From Allobosea sp. (GTDB lineage: Bacteria > Pseudomonadota > Alphaproteobacteria > Rhizobiales > Beijerinckiaceae), in the NCBI RefSeq assembly GCF_017308015.1, contig NZ_JAFKFW010000003.1:62001-126000 (forward strand): a stretch of DNA of 64,000 bases. The letters run 5' to 3'. Positions 44,282 through 57,568 of the stretch are shown piece after piece. The notes below the pieces were generated by a model. It was given only the letters and a program-made list of their open reading frames with translations, was not told the DNA's origin and searched no databases. Numbering within the stretch: position 1 is the first letter of the stretch; the number at the start of each line of letters is the position of its first letter. The translations under genes were made by a program, and so were the position numbers.

Positions 44282-45037
44282 ATGCAGATCGCGATCCTGC
44301 CCGAGATCAGCGCCCTTTTCGTGCTCGTCTTCGCGCGGGTCGGCACGCTCGTCATGCTCATGCCGGGCATCGGCGAGCGCTTCATCTTTTCGCGGGGGCG
44401 GCTGTCGCTCGCCTTCTTCATCGCGCTGATGATCGTGCCCATTGCCCGCCCGTCGCTGCAGCTACCCGGCGATGTCTCCGGCGTCGTCGCGCTGCTGATC
44501 GGCGAATTGCTGGTCGGCCTCGTCATCGGGCTCTGCGCCCGGCTGGTCATGGCCTGCCTGCAGACCGCCGGCACGCTCGTCGCCCAGACCATGGGGCTCG
44601 GCTTCGCGATGACGGTCGATCCGACCGGCGGCATGCAGAACCCCTCGATCGGCAATTTCCTGACGATGCTCGGCATCACGCTGATCCTGACCACGGACCT
44701 GCACCACATCGCCATCGCCGCCATCCATGAAAGCTATCGGCTGCTGCCCCCCGGCGGCGCCATGGATCTCGCTGACACGATGGCGCTGGCCGTGCGCTCG
44801 ACGGCTCGCGGCTTCGCGCTCGCGATCCAGATCTCCGCGCCCTTCCTCGTCTTCGGCCTGCTCTTCAATCTCGGCCTCGGCGTCCTCGCACGGATGATGC
44901 CGCAATTGCAGGTGTTCTTCCTCGCCGTGCCGGCCTCGATCATGGGCGGCATGCTCGTCATGCTCGTCGTGCTCGGCGTGATGATGAGCGTCTTCATCGA
45001 CGATCTCGGCGCCTTCCTCCGTCAGTTCACCGGCTGA
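44282..45037 (+). CDS. fliR: Flagellar export gate protein FliR
   Basis: FliR completes the export gate with FliP and FliQ. ATG 44282 gives 251 residues beginning MQIAILPEISALFVLVFARV, which fits the family start. An ATG at 44186 overlaps the fliQ stop as ATGA and would add a 32-residue leader without a family match, so the start is not fully settled. The protein has six membrane segments and the conserved GLGFAMTVDPTGGMQNPSIG loop. flhB follows 7 bp downstream. Confidence 0.94.
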   Translation: MQIAILPEISALFVLVFARVGTLVMLMPGIGERFIFSRGRLSLAFFIALMIVPIARPSLQLPGDVSGVVALLIGELLVGLVIGLCARLVMACLQTAGTLVAQTMGLGFAMTVDPTGGMQNPSIGNFLTMLGITLILTTDLHHIAIAAIHESYRLLPPGGAMDLADTMALAVRSTARGFALAIQISAPFLVFGLLFNLGLGVLARMMPQLQVFFLAVPASIMGGMLVMLVVLGVMMSVFIDDLGAFLRQFTG

Positions 45038-45044
45038 GGTCGCG

Positions 45045-46112
45045 ATGTCCGAGGAAGCCGAAAACGAAGACAGAACAGAAGACCCGACCCAGCGAAAGCT
45101 GGACGAAGCCACGGAGAAGGGCGACGTCCCCAAATCGCAGGAGATCGGGACCTTCTTCGTGCTCTGTGGCTTCACGCTCGCCCTGATGGTCGCCGCCGGC
45201 TGGTCGGCCCGGGAAGCCATGCTGTCGCTGCGCTCCTTCCTGATGAACGCGCATCAGGTCCCGTCCGACGGCGCCTCCTTCATGCAGATCACGCAGCGCG
45301 GCGTGCTCACCGGCTTCATGGCGCTCGGCCTGCCCTTCGCCTTCATCCTTTGCGCGGGCCTGGCCGGCGCGATGCTCCAGCACAAGCCGCTCTGGACCTT
45401 CGAGCCGCTGATGCCGAAGTTCAACCGGATATCGCCGATGGCCGGTGCCAAGCGCCTCTTCGGCAAGGAGGCCTGGGTCAATTTCACCAAGGGCCTCGCC
45501 AAGACGGCGCTGATCGGCATCGTCGTCTGGTATACGCTCTGGGGCCAGCATGACCGGCTCGAAGGCTTCGCGCAGATGGGCGTCGAGGCGCTGATGCCGG
45601 CGACGCTCTCGCTCGCGATCCAGTTGATGGGCGCGGTCCTCGCCCTCTTCGCCATCATCGCCATCGGCGATTTCGGCTGGCAGCGCTTCTCCTGGTATCA
45701 GCGCCAGAAGATGACCAAGCAGCAGATGAAGGACGAGTTCAAGAACTCCGAAGGCAATCCCGAGGTCAAGGCGAAGCTGCGCCAGATCCGCGCCCAGCGC
45801 GTCCGCAAGCGCATGATGGCGGCGGTGCCCAAGGCGACCGTGATCATCACCAACCCGACCCACTTCGCCGTCGCCCTGCAATACGAGCCCGGAATGGCCG
45901 CTCCCCTCTGCCTGGCCAAGGGCGTCGATGCGGTGGCCCTGAAGATCCGCGAGGTCGCCGGCGAGCACCGCGTGCCGATCGTCGAGAACCCGCCGCTGGC
46001 GCGTGCGCTCTACGCCACGGTCGACATCGACGAAGAAATTCCTGTCGAACACTATCAGGCTGTCGCCGAAGTCATCGGATACGTCTTGCGCCTGAAGGGC
46101 CGCCGCGCCTAA
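45045..46112 (+). CDS. flhB: Flagellar export switch protein FlhB
   Basis: FlhB controls the switch from hook-rod to filament export. The 355-residue protein begins with DRTEDPTQRKLDEATEKGDV, has four membrane segments, and its cytoplasmic C-terminal half holds the self-cleavage site NPTH (residues 270-273), within VIITNPTHFAVAL. It ends with the VAEVIGYVLRLKGRRA block. It closes the flgB operon and is followed 71 bp later by cckA. Confidence 0.97.
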   Translation: MSEEAENEDRTEDPTQRKLDEATEKGDVPKSQEIGTFFVLCGFTLALMVAAGWSAREAMLSLRSFLMNAHQVPSDGASFMQITQRGVLTGFMALGLPFAFILCAGLAGAMLQHKPLWTFEPLMPKFNRISPMAGAKRLFGKEAWVNFTKGLAKTALIGIVVWYTLWGQHDRLEGFAQMGVEALMPATLSLAIQLMGAVLALFAIIAIGDFGWQRFSWYQRQKMTKQQMKDEFKNSEGNPEVKAKLRQIRAQRVRKRMMAAVPKATVIITNPTHFAVALQYEPGMAAPLCLAKGVDAVALKIREVAGEHRVPIVENPPLARALYATVDIDEEIPVEHYQAVAEVIGYVLRLKGRRA

Positions 46113-46183
46113 CTCGGCAGGGATGCGAAGGAAGTTTGGCCGCCCGGTTTCCGCGCGGCCCCAAGGGAACGGACTCCACCGCA

Positions 46184-48688
46184 ATGAGCGGCACCACGGC
46201 GACCACCACGATCGATCGCTCGGACAAGCCCGGCCATATCGGGATCATCCTGTTCGTCGCCGCCCTGCTCGTCGGCGCGGCGATCGCGCTCGGCTTCCTC
46301 GCCAATGAATGGGCGCAGCCTCTGATCCTCGGCCTGCTCGCGCTGCTCTCGGTCGTCGGCGTCTTCGGGCTGTTCGCCTTCGCCATCGGGCTCGTGCAGT
46401 TTTCCGGCCGTGCCGCCCGCAACGACCTGACCAAGGCGATCGTCGACCGCGCCGATGACGGCATCGTCGTGACCGAGAGCGAGAACGAGATCGTCTATGC
46501 CAACGAAGCCTATCTGGCGCTGGCGGGCGCGACCGGTGCCAACGACCTGAAGCCGGTCGGCCGCCTGCTGACCGGGCGCGCCGACGTATCCGAAGCGATC
46601 TACCGGCTCGCCACCGCCGCCCGCGAGCACCGCCGCCTTGTCGAGGAGGTCCGGCTGGAACCCGCCCTGAACGGACGCGGCGAGGTCGGCTGGTATCGCG
46701 TCCGCGTTTCTCCGGTTCGCCGCGAAACCACCACCGCGACACTCTGGTCGGTCTCCGACATCACGCCTGAGCGCGAGCGCCAGGAAAACGCGTTCCAGGA
46801 GCTCCAGCACGCGATCGACTATCTCGACCATGCGCCCGCCGGCTTCATCTCGATCGATGCCGATGGCGAGATCTCCTATCTCAACGCCACGCTCTCCGGC
46901 TGGCTCGATTTCGACCTCGCCCGCTTCGGCTCCGGCGGCCTGCATCTCGACGATGTCTGCACCTCATCCGCCGCCGCGCTGATCCAGGCGATCCGCGGCC
47001 AGCCCGGCGATGTCCGTGTCGAGGTGCTCGATGTCGACCTGAAACGCCGCAACGGCGCGCCCCTGCCCGTGCGCCTGCATCATCAGGTCGCGTTCGGGCA
47101 GGACGGCCGCGCCGGCCCCTCGCGCACCCTCGTCCTCAACCGCACCGCCGGCGAGGCCGGCTCCGACGGCGGCAGCGATGCCGAGGTCCGCTTCGCCCGC
47201 TTCTTCCATTCGACGCCGATGGCGATCGCCACCATCGACGAGGCCGGCGCGATCCTGCATTCCAACGCCGCCTTCGCCCGCCTGATCCCGGCCGGCTTGC
47301 GGCCGCATACGATCCACGATCTCGTGGCTGCCAGCGCCGGCCTCGATCAGGCTCTGGCCGAGGTGGTCGCCGGGCGCTCTGGCGGCGCCCCGCTCGACCT
47401 CGCGCTTGCCGGCGAGGACGGCCGCTCGGCCAAGCTCTATCTCACCCCCGTCGCCGGCACCGAGGGCGGTGCAGGCGAGCGCGCCATCGTCTACGCGCTG
47501 GAAACGACGGCCGAGCGCAAGCTCCGCGACAACATGGACCAGGCCGGCAAGATGCAGGCGGTCGGCCAGCTCGCCGGCGGCATCGCGCACGATTTCAACA
47601 ACGTGCTGCAGGTCATCATCAACGCCTCCGAGTTCCTGCTCGCCAGCCACCGGCCGACCGATCCGTCCTTCCCGGACATCATGCAGATCAAGCAGAATGC
47701 CTATCGCGCCGCGGCGCTGGTGCGGCAACTGCTCGCCTTCTCGCGCCGCCAGACCCTGCGCCCGCAGGTACTGGAGCTCGGCGAGGTGCTCTCCGACCTC
47801 TCGCTGATGCTGAAGCGCGTCGTCGCCGACAAGGTCACGCTCGACGTCCGCCAGGGCCGCGACCTCTGGCCGGTCAAGGCCGATCTCGGCCAGCTCGAGC
47901 AGGTCATCGTCAACCTTGCCGTCAACGCCCGCGACGCCATGCCGGATGGCGGCAAGCTCGCGGTCCGCACCCGCAACGTCGCGCGCGACGACTGCGCCTC
48001 ATTCGGTCACGACGCGCTGCCGGCCGACGACTACGTCCTCCTGGAAGTCGAGGATACCGGCACCGGCATCCCGCAGGAATATCTCGACAAGATCTTCGAG
48101 CCGTTCTTCACCACCAAGGAAGTTGGCAAGGGTACCGGGCTGGGCCTCTCCATGGTCTACGGCATCGTCAAGCAGACCGGCGGCTATGTCTTCGTCGACT
48201 CGACCATCGGCAAGGGCACGGCCTTCCAGATCTTTCTGCCGCGCCATGTCCCGAGTCAGGAGGAGATCGCAGCCGAAACCGCGGCCAGGGAAACGCCCAA
48301 GAAGCTCGCCGCCGACCATACCGGCGCCGGCGTCATCCTGCTCGTCGAGGATGAGGACGCGGTCCGTGCGCTGAACGCCCGCATGCTGGTCTCGCGCGGC
48401 TACACCGTCCATGAGGCGGCTTCGGGCGTCGAGGCGCTCGATCTCTTCCTGCAGAACGACGGCAGGATCGATCTCGTCGTCTCCGACGTGGTGATGCCGG
48501 AAATGGACGGCCCGACGCTGCTCGGCGAATTGCGCAAGCGCAACCCGAATACCAAGGTCGTCTTCGTCTCCGGCTATGCCGAGGAAGCCTTCCGCAAGAA
48601 CCTGCCCGAGGGCGAGGAATTCCACTTCCTGCCCAAGCCGTTCACGATGAAGCAGCTCGTCGAGACGGTGAAGGCGGCGATGGGCTGA
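46184..48688 (+). CDS. cckA: Hybrid histidine kinase CckA
   Basis: CckA is the membrane hybrid kinase that starts the phosphorelay to ChpT and CtrA, controlling the cell cycle and often flagellar genes. ATG 46184 gives 834 residues with two membrane segments (about 18-39 and 47-70). Two PAS-type sensor domains follow (about 85-200 and 205-310), then a third PAS-like part (about 330-440). The HisKA domain has [13 protein letters not shown] with His469 as the phospho-acceptor; the ATPase domain has [15 protein letters not shown] and [18 protein letters not shown]. The C-terminal receiver has Asp768 in [13 protein letters not shown]. Neither chpT nor ctrA is in the window. Confidence 0.94.
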   Translation: MSGTTATTTIDRSDKPGHIGIILFVAALLVGAAIALGFLANEWAQPLILGLLALLSVVGVFGLFAFAIGLVQFSGRAARNDLTKAIVDRADDGIVVTESENEIVYANEAYLALAGATGANDLKPVGRLLTGRADVSEAIYRLATAAREHRRLVEEVRLEPALNGRGEVGWYRVRVSPVRRETTTATLWSVSDITPERERQENAFQELQHAIDYLDHAPAGFISIDADGEISYLNATLSGWLDFDLARFGSGGLHLDDVCTSSAAALIQAIRGQPGDVRVEVLDVDLKRRNGAPLPVRLHHQVAFGQDGRAGPSRTLVLNRTAGEAGSDGGSDAEVRFARFFHSTPMAIATIDEAGAILHSNAAFARLIPAGLRPHTIHDLVAASAGLDQALAEVVAGRSGGAPLDLALAGEDGRSAKLYLTPVAGTEGGAGERAIVYALETTAERKLRDNMDQAGKMQAVGQLAGGIAHDFNNVLQVIINASEFLLASHRPTDPSFPDIMQIKQNAYRAAALVRQLLAFSRRQTLRPQVLELGEVLSDLSLMLKRVVADKVTLDVRQGRDLWPVKADLGQLEQVIVNLAVNARDAMPDGGKLAVRTRNVARDDCASFGHDALPADDYVLLEVEDTGTGIPQEYLDKIFEPFFTTKEVGKGTGLGLSMVYGIVKQTGGYVFVDSTIGKGTAFQIFLPRHVPSQEEIAAETAARETPKKLAADHTGAGVILLVEDEDAVRALNARMLVSRGYTVHEAASGVEALDLFLQNDGRIDLVVSDVVMPEMDGPTLLGELRKRNPNTKVVFVSGYAEEAFRKNLPEGEEFHFLPKPFTMKQLVETVKAAMG

Positions 48689-48706
48689 CGGTTCGGCATA
48701 AGCGCC

Positions 48707-48751
48707 CTCAGCCTTCATCCTTCGAGGCGCCGCGCCTCACGATGAGGGCTC
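48707..48751. repeat. Palindrome-rich segment after cckA
   Basis: GAGGCG (48724-48729) and CGCCTC (48733-48738) pair around a three-base loop, and outer CCTCA and TGAGG text is also complementary. This resembles a common Hyphomicrobiales intergenic repeat (CCTTCATCCTTCGAG), from general knowledge. It may also act as a terminator for cckA, but no T-run follows. Confidence 0.4.
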
Positions 48752-48862
48752 AGGTCGAACCGGCGCCGGATCGACAGACACCCCCTTGATGCAGATGTCG
48801 CCACGGCAAATTTGGAACTCGCGGCGGCTCCTGACATTCCTCCTGACAAAAACTGACACGGA

Positions 48863-48877
48863 GAACAAAAAAAGAAC
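48863..48877. promoter_or_regulatory. SOS box upstream of recA
   Basis: The sequence GAAC-N7-GAAC (48863-48866 and 48874-48877) is exactly the LexA site of Alphaproteobacteria, in either strand sense. A further GAAC at 48888-48891 could weaken or extend it. It lies 85 bp upstream of the recA start. Confidence 0.85.
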
Positions 48878-48961
48878 TTGCGAGCAAGAACAAAGCGTGA
48901 CCATCCTCATGTCAAGACGCATTGAGATGTCCCCCTCGCCCTGCCATAAGGAGCCCGAACC

Positions 48962-50047
48962 GTGAATCAGGCGAATCTCAAACTCGTGGAAGGCTCCTCG
49001 ATGGACAAGGCTAAGGCGCTCGATGCAGCGCTCTCCCAGATCGAGCGCGCCTTCGGCAAGGGCTCGATCATGCGGCTCGGCAAGAATTCGCCCTCGATCG
49101 AGATCGAGACGATTTCGACGGGTTCGCTCGGCCTCGACATCGCGCTCGGCGTCGGCGGCCTGCCGAAGGGCCGCGTCATCGAAATCTACGGGCCGGAATC
49201 CTCGGGCAAGACCACGCTGGCGCTGCACACCATCGCCGAAGCCCAGAAGAAGGGCGGCGTCTGCGCCTTCGTCGACGCGGAACATGCGCTCGATCCGGTC
49301 TATGCTCGCAAGCTCGGCGTCAATCTCGACGACCTGCTGATCTCGCAGCCGGATACCGGCGAGCAGGCACTCGAGATCACCGACACGCTCGTCCGCTCCG
49401 GCGCAATCGACGTGCTCGTGGTCGACTCCGTTGCGGCGCTGACGCCCCGCGCCGAGATCGAGGGCGAGATGGGCGATGTCCAGCCCGGCCTGCAGGCCCG
49501 CCTGATGAGTCAGGCGCTGCGCAAGCTCACCGCCTCGATCTCGCGCTCGAACTGCATGGTCATCTTCATCAACCAGATCCGCATGAAGATCGGCGTGATG
49601 TACGGCTCGCCGGAGACCACCACCGGCGGTAACGCGCTGAAGTTCTATGCTTCCGTGCGCCTCGACATCCGCCGCGTCTCGACCCTGAAGGAGCGCGACG
49701 AGGCGACCGGAAATCAGGTCCGCGTCAAGGTCGTCAAGAACAAGGTCGCACCGCCCTTCAAGCAGGTCGAGTTCGACATCATGTTCGGCGAAGGCATCTC
49801 GAAGGTCGGCGAACTGATCGATCTCGGCGTCAAGGCCGGCATGGTCGAGAAGGCCGGCGCCTGGTTTTCGTTCGACAGCCAGCGCCTCGGCCAGGGTCGC
49901 GAGAACGCCAAGAACTTCCTCAAGGCCAACCCGGACGTGGCTGCCAGGATCGAGACCACGATCCGCCAGAATTCCGGCCTCGTCGCCGACCGCATCCTCG
50001 ACGAGGCGGCACCTACGGCGGACGATCTCGACGAAGGCGAAGCCTGA
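48962..50047 (+). CDS. recA: Recombinase RecA
   Basis: RecA forms filaments on single-stranded DNA and drives homologous recombination and the SOS response. The start is GTG (48962) with AAGGAG at about 48950; an internal ATG at 49001 would shorten the protein by 13 residues. The 361 residues contain Walker A GPESSGKT (77-84), [39 protein letters not shown] (loop L2 region) and a C-terminal acidic tail ending DDLDEGEA. An SOS box is upstream and a terminator follows. Confidence 0.98.
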   Translation: MNQANLKLVEGSSMDKAKALDAALSQIERAFGKGSIMRLGKNSPSIEIETISTGSLGLDIALGVGGLPKGRVIEIYGPESSGKTTLALHTIAEAQKKGGVCAFVDAEHALDPVYARKLGVNLDDLLISQPDTGEQALEITDTLVRSGAIDVLVVDSVAALTPRAEIEGEMGDVQPGLQARLMSQALRKLTASISRSNCMVIFINQIRMKIGVMYGSPETTTGGNALKFYASVRLDIRRVSTLKERDEATGNQVRVKVVKNKVAPPFKQVEFDIMFGEGISKVGELIDLGVKAGMVEKAGAWFSFDSQRLGQGRENAKNFLKANPDVAARIETTIRQNSGLVADRILDEAAPTADDLDEGEA

Positions 50048-50078
50048 GACGGCTTTCCCGATCCGGGACGAATGCACG

Positions 50079-50107
50079 GGCGGCCCTTCGGGCCGCCTGT
50101 TTTCGTT
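50079..50107 (+). terminator. Terminator after recA
   Basis: An 8-bp GC stem (GGCGGCCC, TTC loop, GGGCCGCC; 50079-50097) is followed by TGTTTTCG. It begins 32 bases after the recA stop. Confidence 0.8.
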
Positions 50108-50202
50108 TGCCGATAAGGCCTTGCGGGTGGTGCGCTGCATCCCAAGCATTTTCAAGCGAAGTGGCCGCCGGTTCGCGTGAAGAAAATGCGACAACGAAAA
50201 GA

Positions 50203-50245
50203 CTGGAGCGCTTCCGCGTTTCACAGAAATGCGGAAGCGCTCCAG
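50203..50245. repeat. 15-bp perfect inverted repeat in the alaS leader
   Basis: Arms CTGGAGCGCTTCCGC (50203-50217) and GCGGAAGCGCTCCAG (50231-50245) enclose a 13-base loop. It lies 93 bases before the alaS start, without a T-run. It may be a dispersed repeat or part of alaS control; the window has no second copy that I noticed. Confidence 0.6.
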
Positions 50246-50337
50246 CTTTCTGGACAGCGGCGAGCGGCCTGACTAGAACCGGACCTTCCTGCCGGGCGCG
50301 CCCGGCCTCCTGCCCCAGATCAGAGCGCAAGACAGCG

Positions 50338-52979
<2,642 letters not shown>

Positions 52980-52980
<1 letters not shown>

Positions 52981-53639
52981 TGGCAGCGCGGCAGAACGGC
53001 GCCCACATGGGCTCCCTCTCCCGCCGTGCCTTCTTGATCGCGGCGGGCCTCTGGCCGGCTGCGGCCATGGCCCAGAAGCATCAGAAGCCCGCGCCGCGTC
53101 AATCGCAGCCCTCGCTTTCCGCCGCCCGGAGCATCATGGCCGGCGCGCCGCTCAGCGTCCTGCTGGGCAACGTGCCGCGAGGCGCCCGCCTCGCTATCGC
53201 CCGGCCGGACGATCCCGCGGACAAGGCAATCGTCGTCTTCGAATTGAAGAACATGGTGCCGGCCCTGCCGACACCAGGCGCTGTCGGCACCTACGAACTG
53301 CGCCTGATGGTCGAGAAGGACGGCGCACCCACTGTCCTGCTGCGCCAGCCGCTCGCCACGACTGAGCCCAGCGCGACGCTGGCCGCACCCGAGCGCATCA
53401 GCCGTGGCCAGGGCCTGCCGGTGCGCGGCATCGGCCCCAATGGCGAACAGGACCGCGTGATACTGGTGAAGCCGGACGCGCCGGCCGATGCGGACGGCCC
53501 GCGCTTCTTCCCGGCCGAGAATGTCGAGGCGACGCTGGAAGCGCCGGACCAGCCTGGCGTCTACGAGTTGCGCTACATCCTGCATGCACCGCTGGCCGAA
53601 AATCGCATTCTCGCGCGGCGTGCCGTGAGGGTGGAGTGA
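52980..53639 (+). CDS. Exported protein with a twin-arginine-like signal
   Basis: The ATG overlaps the alaS stop by one base (TGATG), so the gene is coupled to alaS. The 219 residues carry SLSRRAFLIAAGLWP near the N-terminus (about 13-27), a Tat signal pattern (SRRxFL), ending with AAAMAQ. A second ATG at 53007 would also keep this signal. The mature part has an Ile/Val/Pro-rich beta pattern with VGTYELRLMVEKDG and GVYELRYILHAP, like secreted beta-sandwich proteins. I do not recognise a named family. Confidence 0.6.
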
Positions 53640-53707
53640 GCCGCATAGCGTAAAATTCCGGCAATCTTCGCCGCCTATATCGGCCTTGCCTAAGGGGGCG
53701 ACGAAGG

Positions 53708-54343
53708 ATGAACGCCGTGAACGACGCCCATTTCTGGGATCGAACGTCCAGCCGGTATGCCCGCAGCGCCATTTCGGATCAGGCCGGCTACGAACGCACG
53801 CTGGATCGCACGCGTGAGCGACTGAAACCGCAGGACCGGGTGCTGGAACTGGGCTGCGGCACCGGATCGACGGCGCTCAGGTTGGCCGGCTGCGTGCAAA
53901 GCTATCTGGCGGCCGATATCTCGACCGGCATGATCGCGATTGCCGAGCAGAAGCAGGCAACCGAGGCGATCCCCGGGTTGAGTTTCCGCGTCGCCACAGC
54001 GGAAACGCTCGCAACCGATGCACCTTTCGATGCCGTCCTGGGCTTCAGCTACCTGCATCTGGTGCGCGACCTGCCCGGCACGCTGGCACAGCTTCGCGGC
54101 TTGCTCGCCGCAGGCGGGCTGTTCATCTCGAAGACCCCCTGTATCGGGGACATGAACCCGCTCCTCGGATACGGCGCCCTGCCCGTGATGCGCGCTCTCC
54201 GGCTGGCGCCCTATGCTGCCGTCTTCAACGCAGCCGAGTTGCAAGAACGCGTATCTGCGGCGGGCTTCCAGATTCTGGCCGTCGAGCGCCACGCGACCAA
54301 GGGCAAGGACAGGCGCCCTTATATCGTGGCGCGGAAGAGCTGA
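53708..54343 (+). CDS. Class I SAM-dependent methyltransferase
   Basis: The 211-residue protein carries the methyltransferase motif I VLELGCGTGSTAL (about 45-57), motif post-I ADISTGMIAIA, and the FDAVLGFSYLHLVRDL and LLAAGGLFISKTPC blocks. It is similar to UbiE/Methyltransf_11-type small-molecule methyltransferases. The substrate is not visible. It is convergent with icd across a bidirectional terminator. Confidence 0.88.
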   Translation: MNAVNDAHFWDRTSSRYARSAISDQAGYERTLDRTRERLKPQDRVLELGCGTGSTALRLAGCVQSYLAADISTGMIAIAEQKQATEAIPGLSFRVATAETLATDAPFDAVLGFSYLHLVRDLPGTLAQLRGLLAAGGLFISKTPCIGDMNPLLGYGALPVMRALRLAPYAAVFNAAELQERVSAAGFQILAVERHATKGKDRRPYIVARKS

Positions 54344-54364
54344 TCGCCGCGGGCTGGCGCAGCG

Positions 54365-54393
54365 CAAAAAAGCCCGGCCTTTCGGCCGGGCTT
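54365..54393 (-). terminator. Terminator of icd, also usable by the facing methyltransferase gene
   Basis: A 10-bp stem (AAGCCCGGCC 54370-54379, TTTC loop, GGCCGGGCTT 54384-54393) ends in six T residues when read leftward (54365-54370), as for icd. On the plus strand the tail is CTCATTT, weaker. Confidence 0.87.
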
Positions 54394-54421
54394 CTCATTT
54401 CACGCAACGATGCGCCTGAAA

Positions 54422-55636
54422 TCAGGCGGCCATCGCCTTGCGCATGTTCTCGCTGACCTTCTCGAGGAAGCCGGTGGTCGAGAGCCACTTCTGCTCGGCG
54501 CCGACCAGCAGGGCGAGGTCCTTGGTCATGTCGCCGGCCTCGACCGTGTCGACCGTGACCTTCTCGAGCAGCGCCGCGAACTTGGCAAGCTCGGCATTGT
54601 TGTCGAGCTTGGCGCGATGCGACAGGCCGCGGGTCCAGGCGAAGATCGAGGCGATCGAGTTCGTCGAAGTCTCCTTGCCCTTCTGGTGCTCGCGGTAGTG
54701 GCGGGTCACCGTGCCGTGCGCGGCTTCGGCCTCGACGGTCTTGCCGTCCGGCGTCATCAGCACCGAGGTCATCAGGCCGAGCGAGCCGAAGCCCTGCGCC
54801 ACGGTGTCGGACTGCACGTCGCCGTCATAGTTCTTGCAGGCCCAGACATAGCCGCCCGACCACTTCATCGCGGAGGCCACCATGTCGTCGATCAGGCGGT
54901 GCTCGTAGGTGATGCCGAGCTCGTCGAACTTGGCCTTGAACTCCTTCTCGTAGATCTCCTGGAAGATGTCCTTGAAGCGTCCGTCATAGGTCTTGAGGAT
55001 GGTGTTCTTGGTCGAGAGATAGACCGGGTACTTGCGCATCAGGCCGTAGTTCAGCGAGGCGCGGGCGAAGTCGCGGATCGAGTCGTCGAGGTTGTACATC
55101 GCCATGGCGACGCCGGCCTCGGGGGCCTTGAAGACCTCCTTCTCGATGACGTTGCCGTCCTCGCCGACGAACTTGATCGAAAGCGTGCCCTTGCCCGGGA
55201 ACTTGAAGTCGGTCGCGCGATACTGGTCGCCGAAGGCATGGCGGCCGATGACGATCGGCTGGGTCCAGCCCGGCACCAGGCGCGGAACGTTCTTGCAGAT
55301 GATCGGCTCGCGGAAGATCACGCCACCGAGGATGTTGCGGATCGTGCCGTTCGGCGACTTCCACATTTCCTTGAGGTTGAACTCCTTCACGCGCGCCTCG
55401 TCCGGCGTGATGGTCGCGCACTTCACGGCGACGCCGTGCTTCTTGGTGGCGTTGGCGGCGTCGATCGTGACCTGGTCGTTGGTCGCGTCGCGGTTCTCGA
55501 CCGAGAGGTCGTAATAGTCGAGCTCGAGGTCCAGATACGGGAAGATCAGCGTGTCCTTGATCTTCTGCCAGATGATCCGGGTCATCTCGTCGCCGTCCAT
55601 GTCGACGATCGGATTGGCGACCTTGATCTTGCTCAT
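54422..55636 (-). CDS. icd: NADP-dependent isocitrate dehydrogenase (eukaryotic-type, homodimeric)
   Basis: This TCA-cycle enzyme oxidises isocitrate to 2-oxoglutarate with NADP. ATG 55636 gives 404 residues; the longer frame to 55780 has no family match. The N-terminus [20 protein letters not shown] and the [37 protein letters not shown] and [14 protein letters not shown] blocks match the mitochondrial/cytosolic IDH subfamily, not the E. coli type. It is a single gene with its own terminator. Confidence 0.96.
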   Translation of the reverse strand: MSKIKVANPIVDMDGDEMTRIIWQKIKDTLIFPYLDLELDYYDLSVENRDATNDQVTIDAANATKKHGVAVKCATITPDEARVKEFNLKEMWKSPNGTIRNILGGVIFREPIICKNVPRLVPGWTQPIVIGRHAFGDQYRATDFKFPGKGTLSIKFVGEDGNVIEKEVFKAPEAGVAMAMYNLDDSIRDFARASLNYGLMRKYPVYLSTKNTILKTYDGRFKDIFQEIYEKEFKAKFDELGITYEHRLIDDMVASAMKWSGGYVWACKNYDGDVQSDTVAQGFGSLGLMTSVLMTPDGKTVEAEAAHGTVTRHYREHQKGKETSTNSIASIFAWTRGLSHRAKLDNNAELAKFAALLEKVTVDTVEAGDMTKDLALLVGAEQKWLSTTGFLEKVSENMRKAMAA

Positions 55637-55848
55637 GCGATGACCCCTGTTCTCTCCAGATAGAACGATCCGAAACCGCAGCTTTGGGCCACGGTCGACG
55701 GCTGGGAGGCTTCCTAGCGGGTTAAGGGCGGCGGGGGAAGCGCGGCTTTCGGGCAATCTGCCGCGTCGATTATGCTGCACTGCCGCAAAATCGGCACCTT
55801 CCGCGCCTAGCCTGGCCTGCCGCTCGTCATAGCGACAGGACGAACGAC

Positions 55849-56664
55849 GTGTTCCGCTTCATTCCCGATTGCCGGTCCGGCCTCGCGCCGGCCATTCTCA
55901 TCCTCGCCGCGACACTCGGTTCCGCCCTTGCCTCCGCGCCGATCACGGCCGAGGAGCAACCCGCCACGCCGTTGCCGATCCCGCGGGGCGCGCTGGTCGA
56001 TCCCGATGCCGTCGAGATGCCGACGCTCGCGGCAGGCGAGCCCGAAGCGATCGTCTTCGATCCGGGGCTTGCCGCCCTCGGCCGCGCCACCGCGGCATCC
56101 GGGGCGCATCTGCGGGCGCGGGCACCGATCCCGGTCGACATCATCCGCAAGGGCTTCGCCGCACGCCAGAGCATGACGAGCGCGGCGCTGGACCGCTCGG
56201 TCGGCTTCAAGTTCGGACACGACATCTTCTCGCTTTCGACCACGCTCTCCGATCCGGCCGGCATCGGCGCGACACGCGATGCGGAGTTGCGCTGGCGCCT
56301 CGCCCAGCCAGTTGGAGCGGGAAAAGGCTTCATCTGGGGCCTTGCGACCGGCGGCGGCAGCTCGCTCTACGGCGATCCCGAGCAGATCGGCGAGGCCCTG
56401 ATCGGCTACCGGCAGGAACTGTTCCCCCACCTCATCCTGACCTCCCGGCTCACGATGGGCGGCCATTACGTCTTCGCGCCGGGAGACGGCCTCCACACCG
56501 CAATGACGCCCGAGATGACGCTCTCGGTCGATCTCGCCAGGCTCGCCGACCTGCCCTGGCAAACCTCGTTCGACGTGACGCTGGCGCGCAAGGTGCCGCT
56601 CGTCGCCAGCGATTTCGAGACGCGCGGCCAGGCCATGCTCTCCCTGAAGTACAAGTGGAACTGA
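55849..56664 (+). CDS. Exported protein of unknown function, possibly outer-membrane beta-strand rich
   Basis: The GTG start at 55849 gives 271 residues with a signal segment (about 12-30, [19 protein letters not shown]). The mature part has a Pro/Ala-rich N-terminal stretch, then alternating hydrophobic strands ([35 protein letters not shown]) and ends in LSLKYKWN. The strand pattern and C-terminal KYKWN resemble outer-membrane barrel proteins, though a terminal Phe or Trp is not last. No family is recognised. Confidence 0.55.
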   Translation: MFRFIPDCRSGLAPAILILAATLGSALASAPITAEEQPATPLPIPRGALVDPDAVEMPTLAAGEPEAIVFDPGLAALGRATAASGAHLRARAPIPVDIIRKGFAARQSMTSAALDRSVGFKFGHDIFSLSTTLSDPAGIGATRDAELRWRLAQPVGAGKGFIWGLATGGGSSLYGDPEQIGEALIGYRQELFPHLILTSRLTMGGHYVFAPGDGLHTAMTPEMTLSVDLARLADLPWQTSFDVTLARKVPLVASDFETRGQAMLSLKYKWN

Positions 56665-56741
56665 CCGGCACGGCCGCCATCGCATGGCGACCTGCATCAT
56701 CCCTCCTTCCCCATGGGCGCGTGCCGCTCTAGCCTCGGCTG

Positions 56742-57479
56742 ATGACGCACCCGATCTCGACAAAATTCGCTCTCGTTACCGGCGGCACGCGCGGCATCGG
56801 CGCCGGCGCCGCACTCGCGCTCGCCACGGCCGGCTACGAGGTTCTCGCCACCGGCCTGACCGCGGAGGAAGTCGCGGCGGCGCCGGCCCATCCAGCCATC
56901 CGCCATGCCCGGCTCGACGTGACCCGCGATGCCGAGGTCGCAGCGATCGTCGCGACCTACCCGCGCCTCGACGCGCTGGTGAACTGCGCCGGCATGATCC
57001 AGCGCGGCGGCAAGGAATTCGAGATCGACGCCTTCCGCCTGACCATCGAGGTCAATCTCAACGGCACGATGCGGATGTGCCTCGCCGCCAGGGACAAGCT
57101 CGCCGCCAAGGGCGCGGACAAGACGGGCGGCGCCATCGTCAACATCGCCTCGATGCTGACCTTCCACGGCTCGCCCTTCGCGCCTGGCTATGCAGCCTCG
57201 AAGGGCGGCATCGGCCAGCTCACCAAATCGCTCGGCGCCGCCTGGGCGCAGGATGGCATCCGCGTCAACGCGGTCGCGCCGGGCTGGATCGAGACCGAAC
57301 TGACCCGACCGCTGGTCGAGGATGCCGAGCGCTCGGCACCGATCCTCGCCCGCACCCCGATGGGTCGCTGGGGCAAGCCCGGCGATGTCGGCGGCGTCAT
57401 CGCCTTCCTGCTCTCGGACGCTGCCCAGTTCGTCACGGGCGCCATCCTGCCGGTCGATGGCGGCTATCTCTCTGTTTAG
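56742..57479 (+). CDS. Short-chain dehydrogenase/reductase (SDR)
   Basis: The 245-residue protein has the SDR cofactor motif TGGTRGIG (13-20), NCAGMIQRG in the middle, catalytic Ser in NIASMLTF and Tyr150-x3-Lys154 (YAASK). The C-terminal block PVDGGYLSV closes the fold. The substrate is unknown; the sequence resembles 3-oxoacyl-ACP reductase-like and sugar-alcohol dehydrogenase SDRs. It precedes the cupin dioxygenase by 90 bp on the same strand. Confidence 0.92.
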   Translation: MTHPISTKFALVTGGTRGIGAGAALALATAGYEVLATGLTAEEVAAAPAHPAIRHARLDVTRDAEVAAIVATYPRLDALVNCAGMIQRGGKEFEIDAFRLTIEVNLNGTMRMCLAARDKLAAKGADKTGGAIVNIASMLTFHGSPFAPGYAASKGGIGQLTKSLGAAWAQDGIRVNAVAPGWIETELTRPLVEDAERSAPILARTPMGRWGKPGDVGGVIAFLLSDAAQFVTGAILPVDGGYLSV

Positions 57480-57568
57480 AAAAACGACGCCGCGCCAAAA
57501 ACTAAAGCGAGAAACCTGAATCGAATTGCACGCGCATTGAATCAGAACATCAGCACGGGAGAGACGCC

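Noticed and set aside
50107..50337. N-terminal extension of AlaS
   Set aside because: It runs through the recA terminator tail and a hairpin and has no family match before MSGVNDIR.
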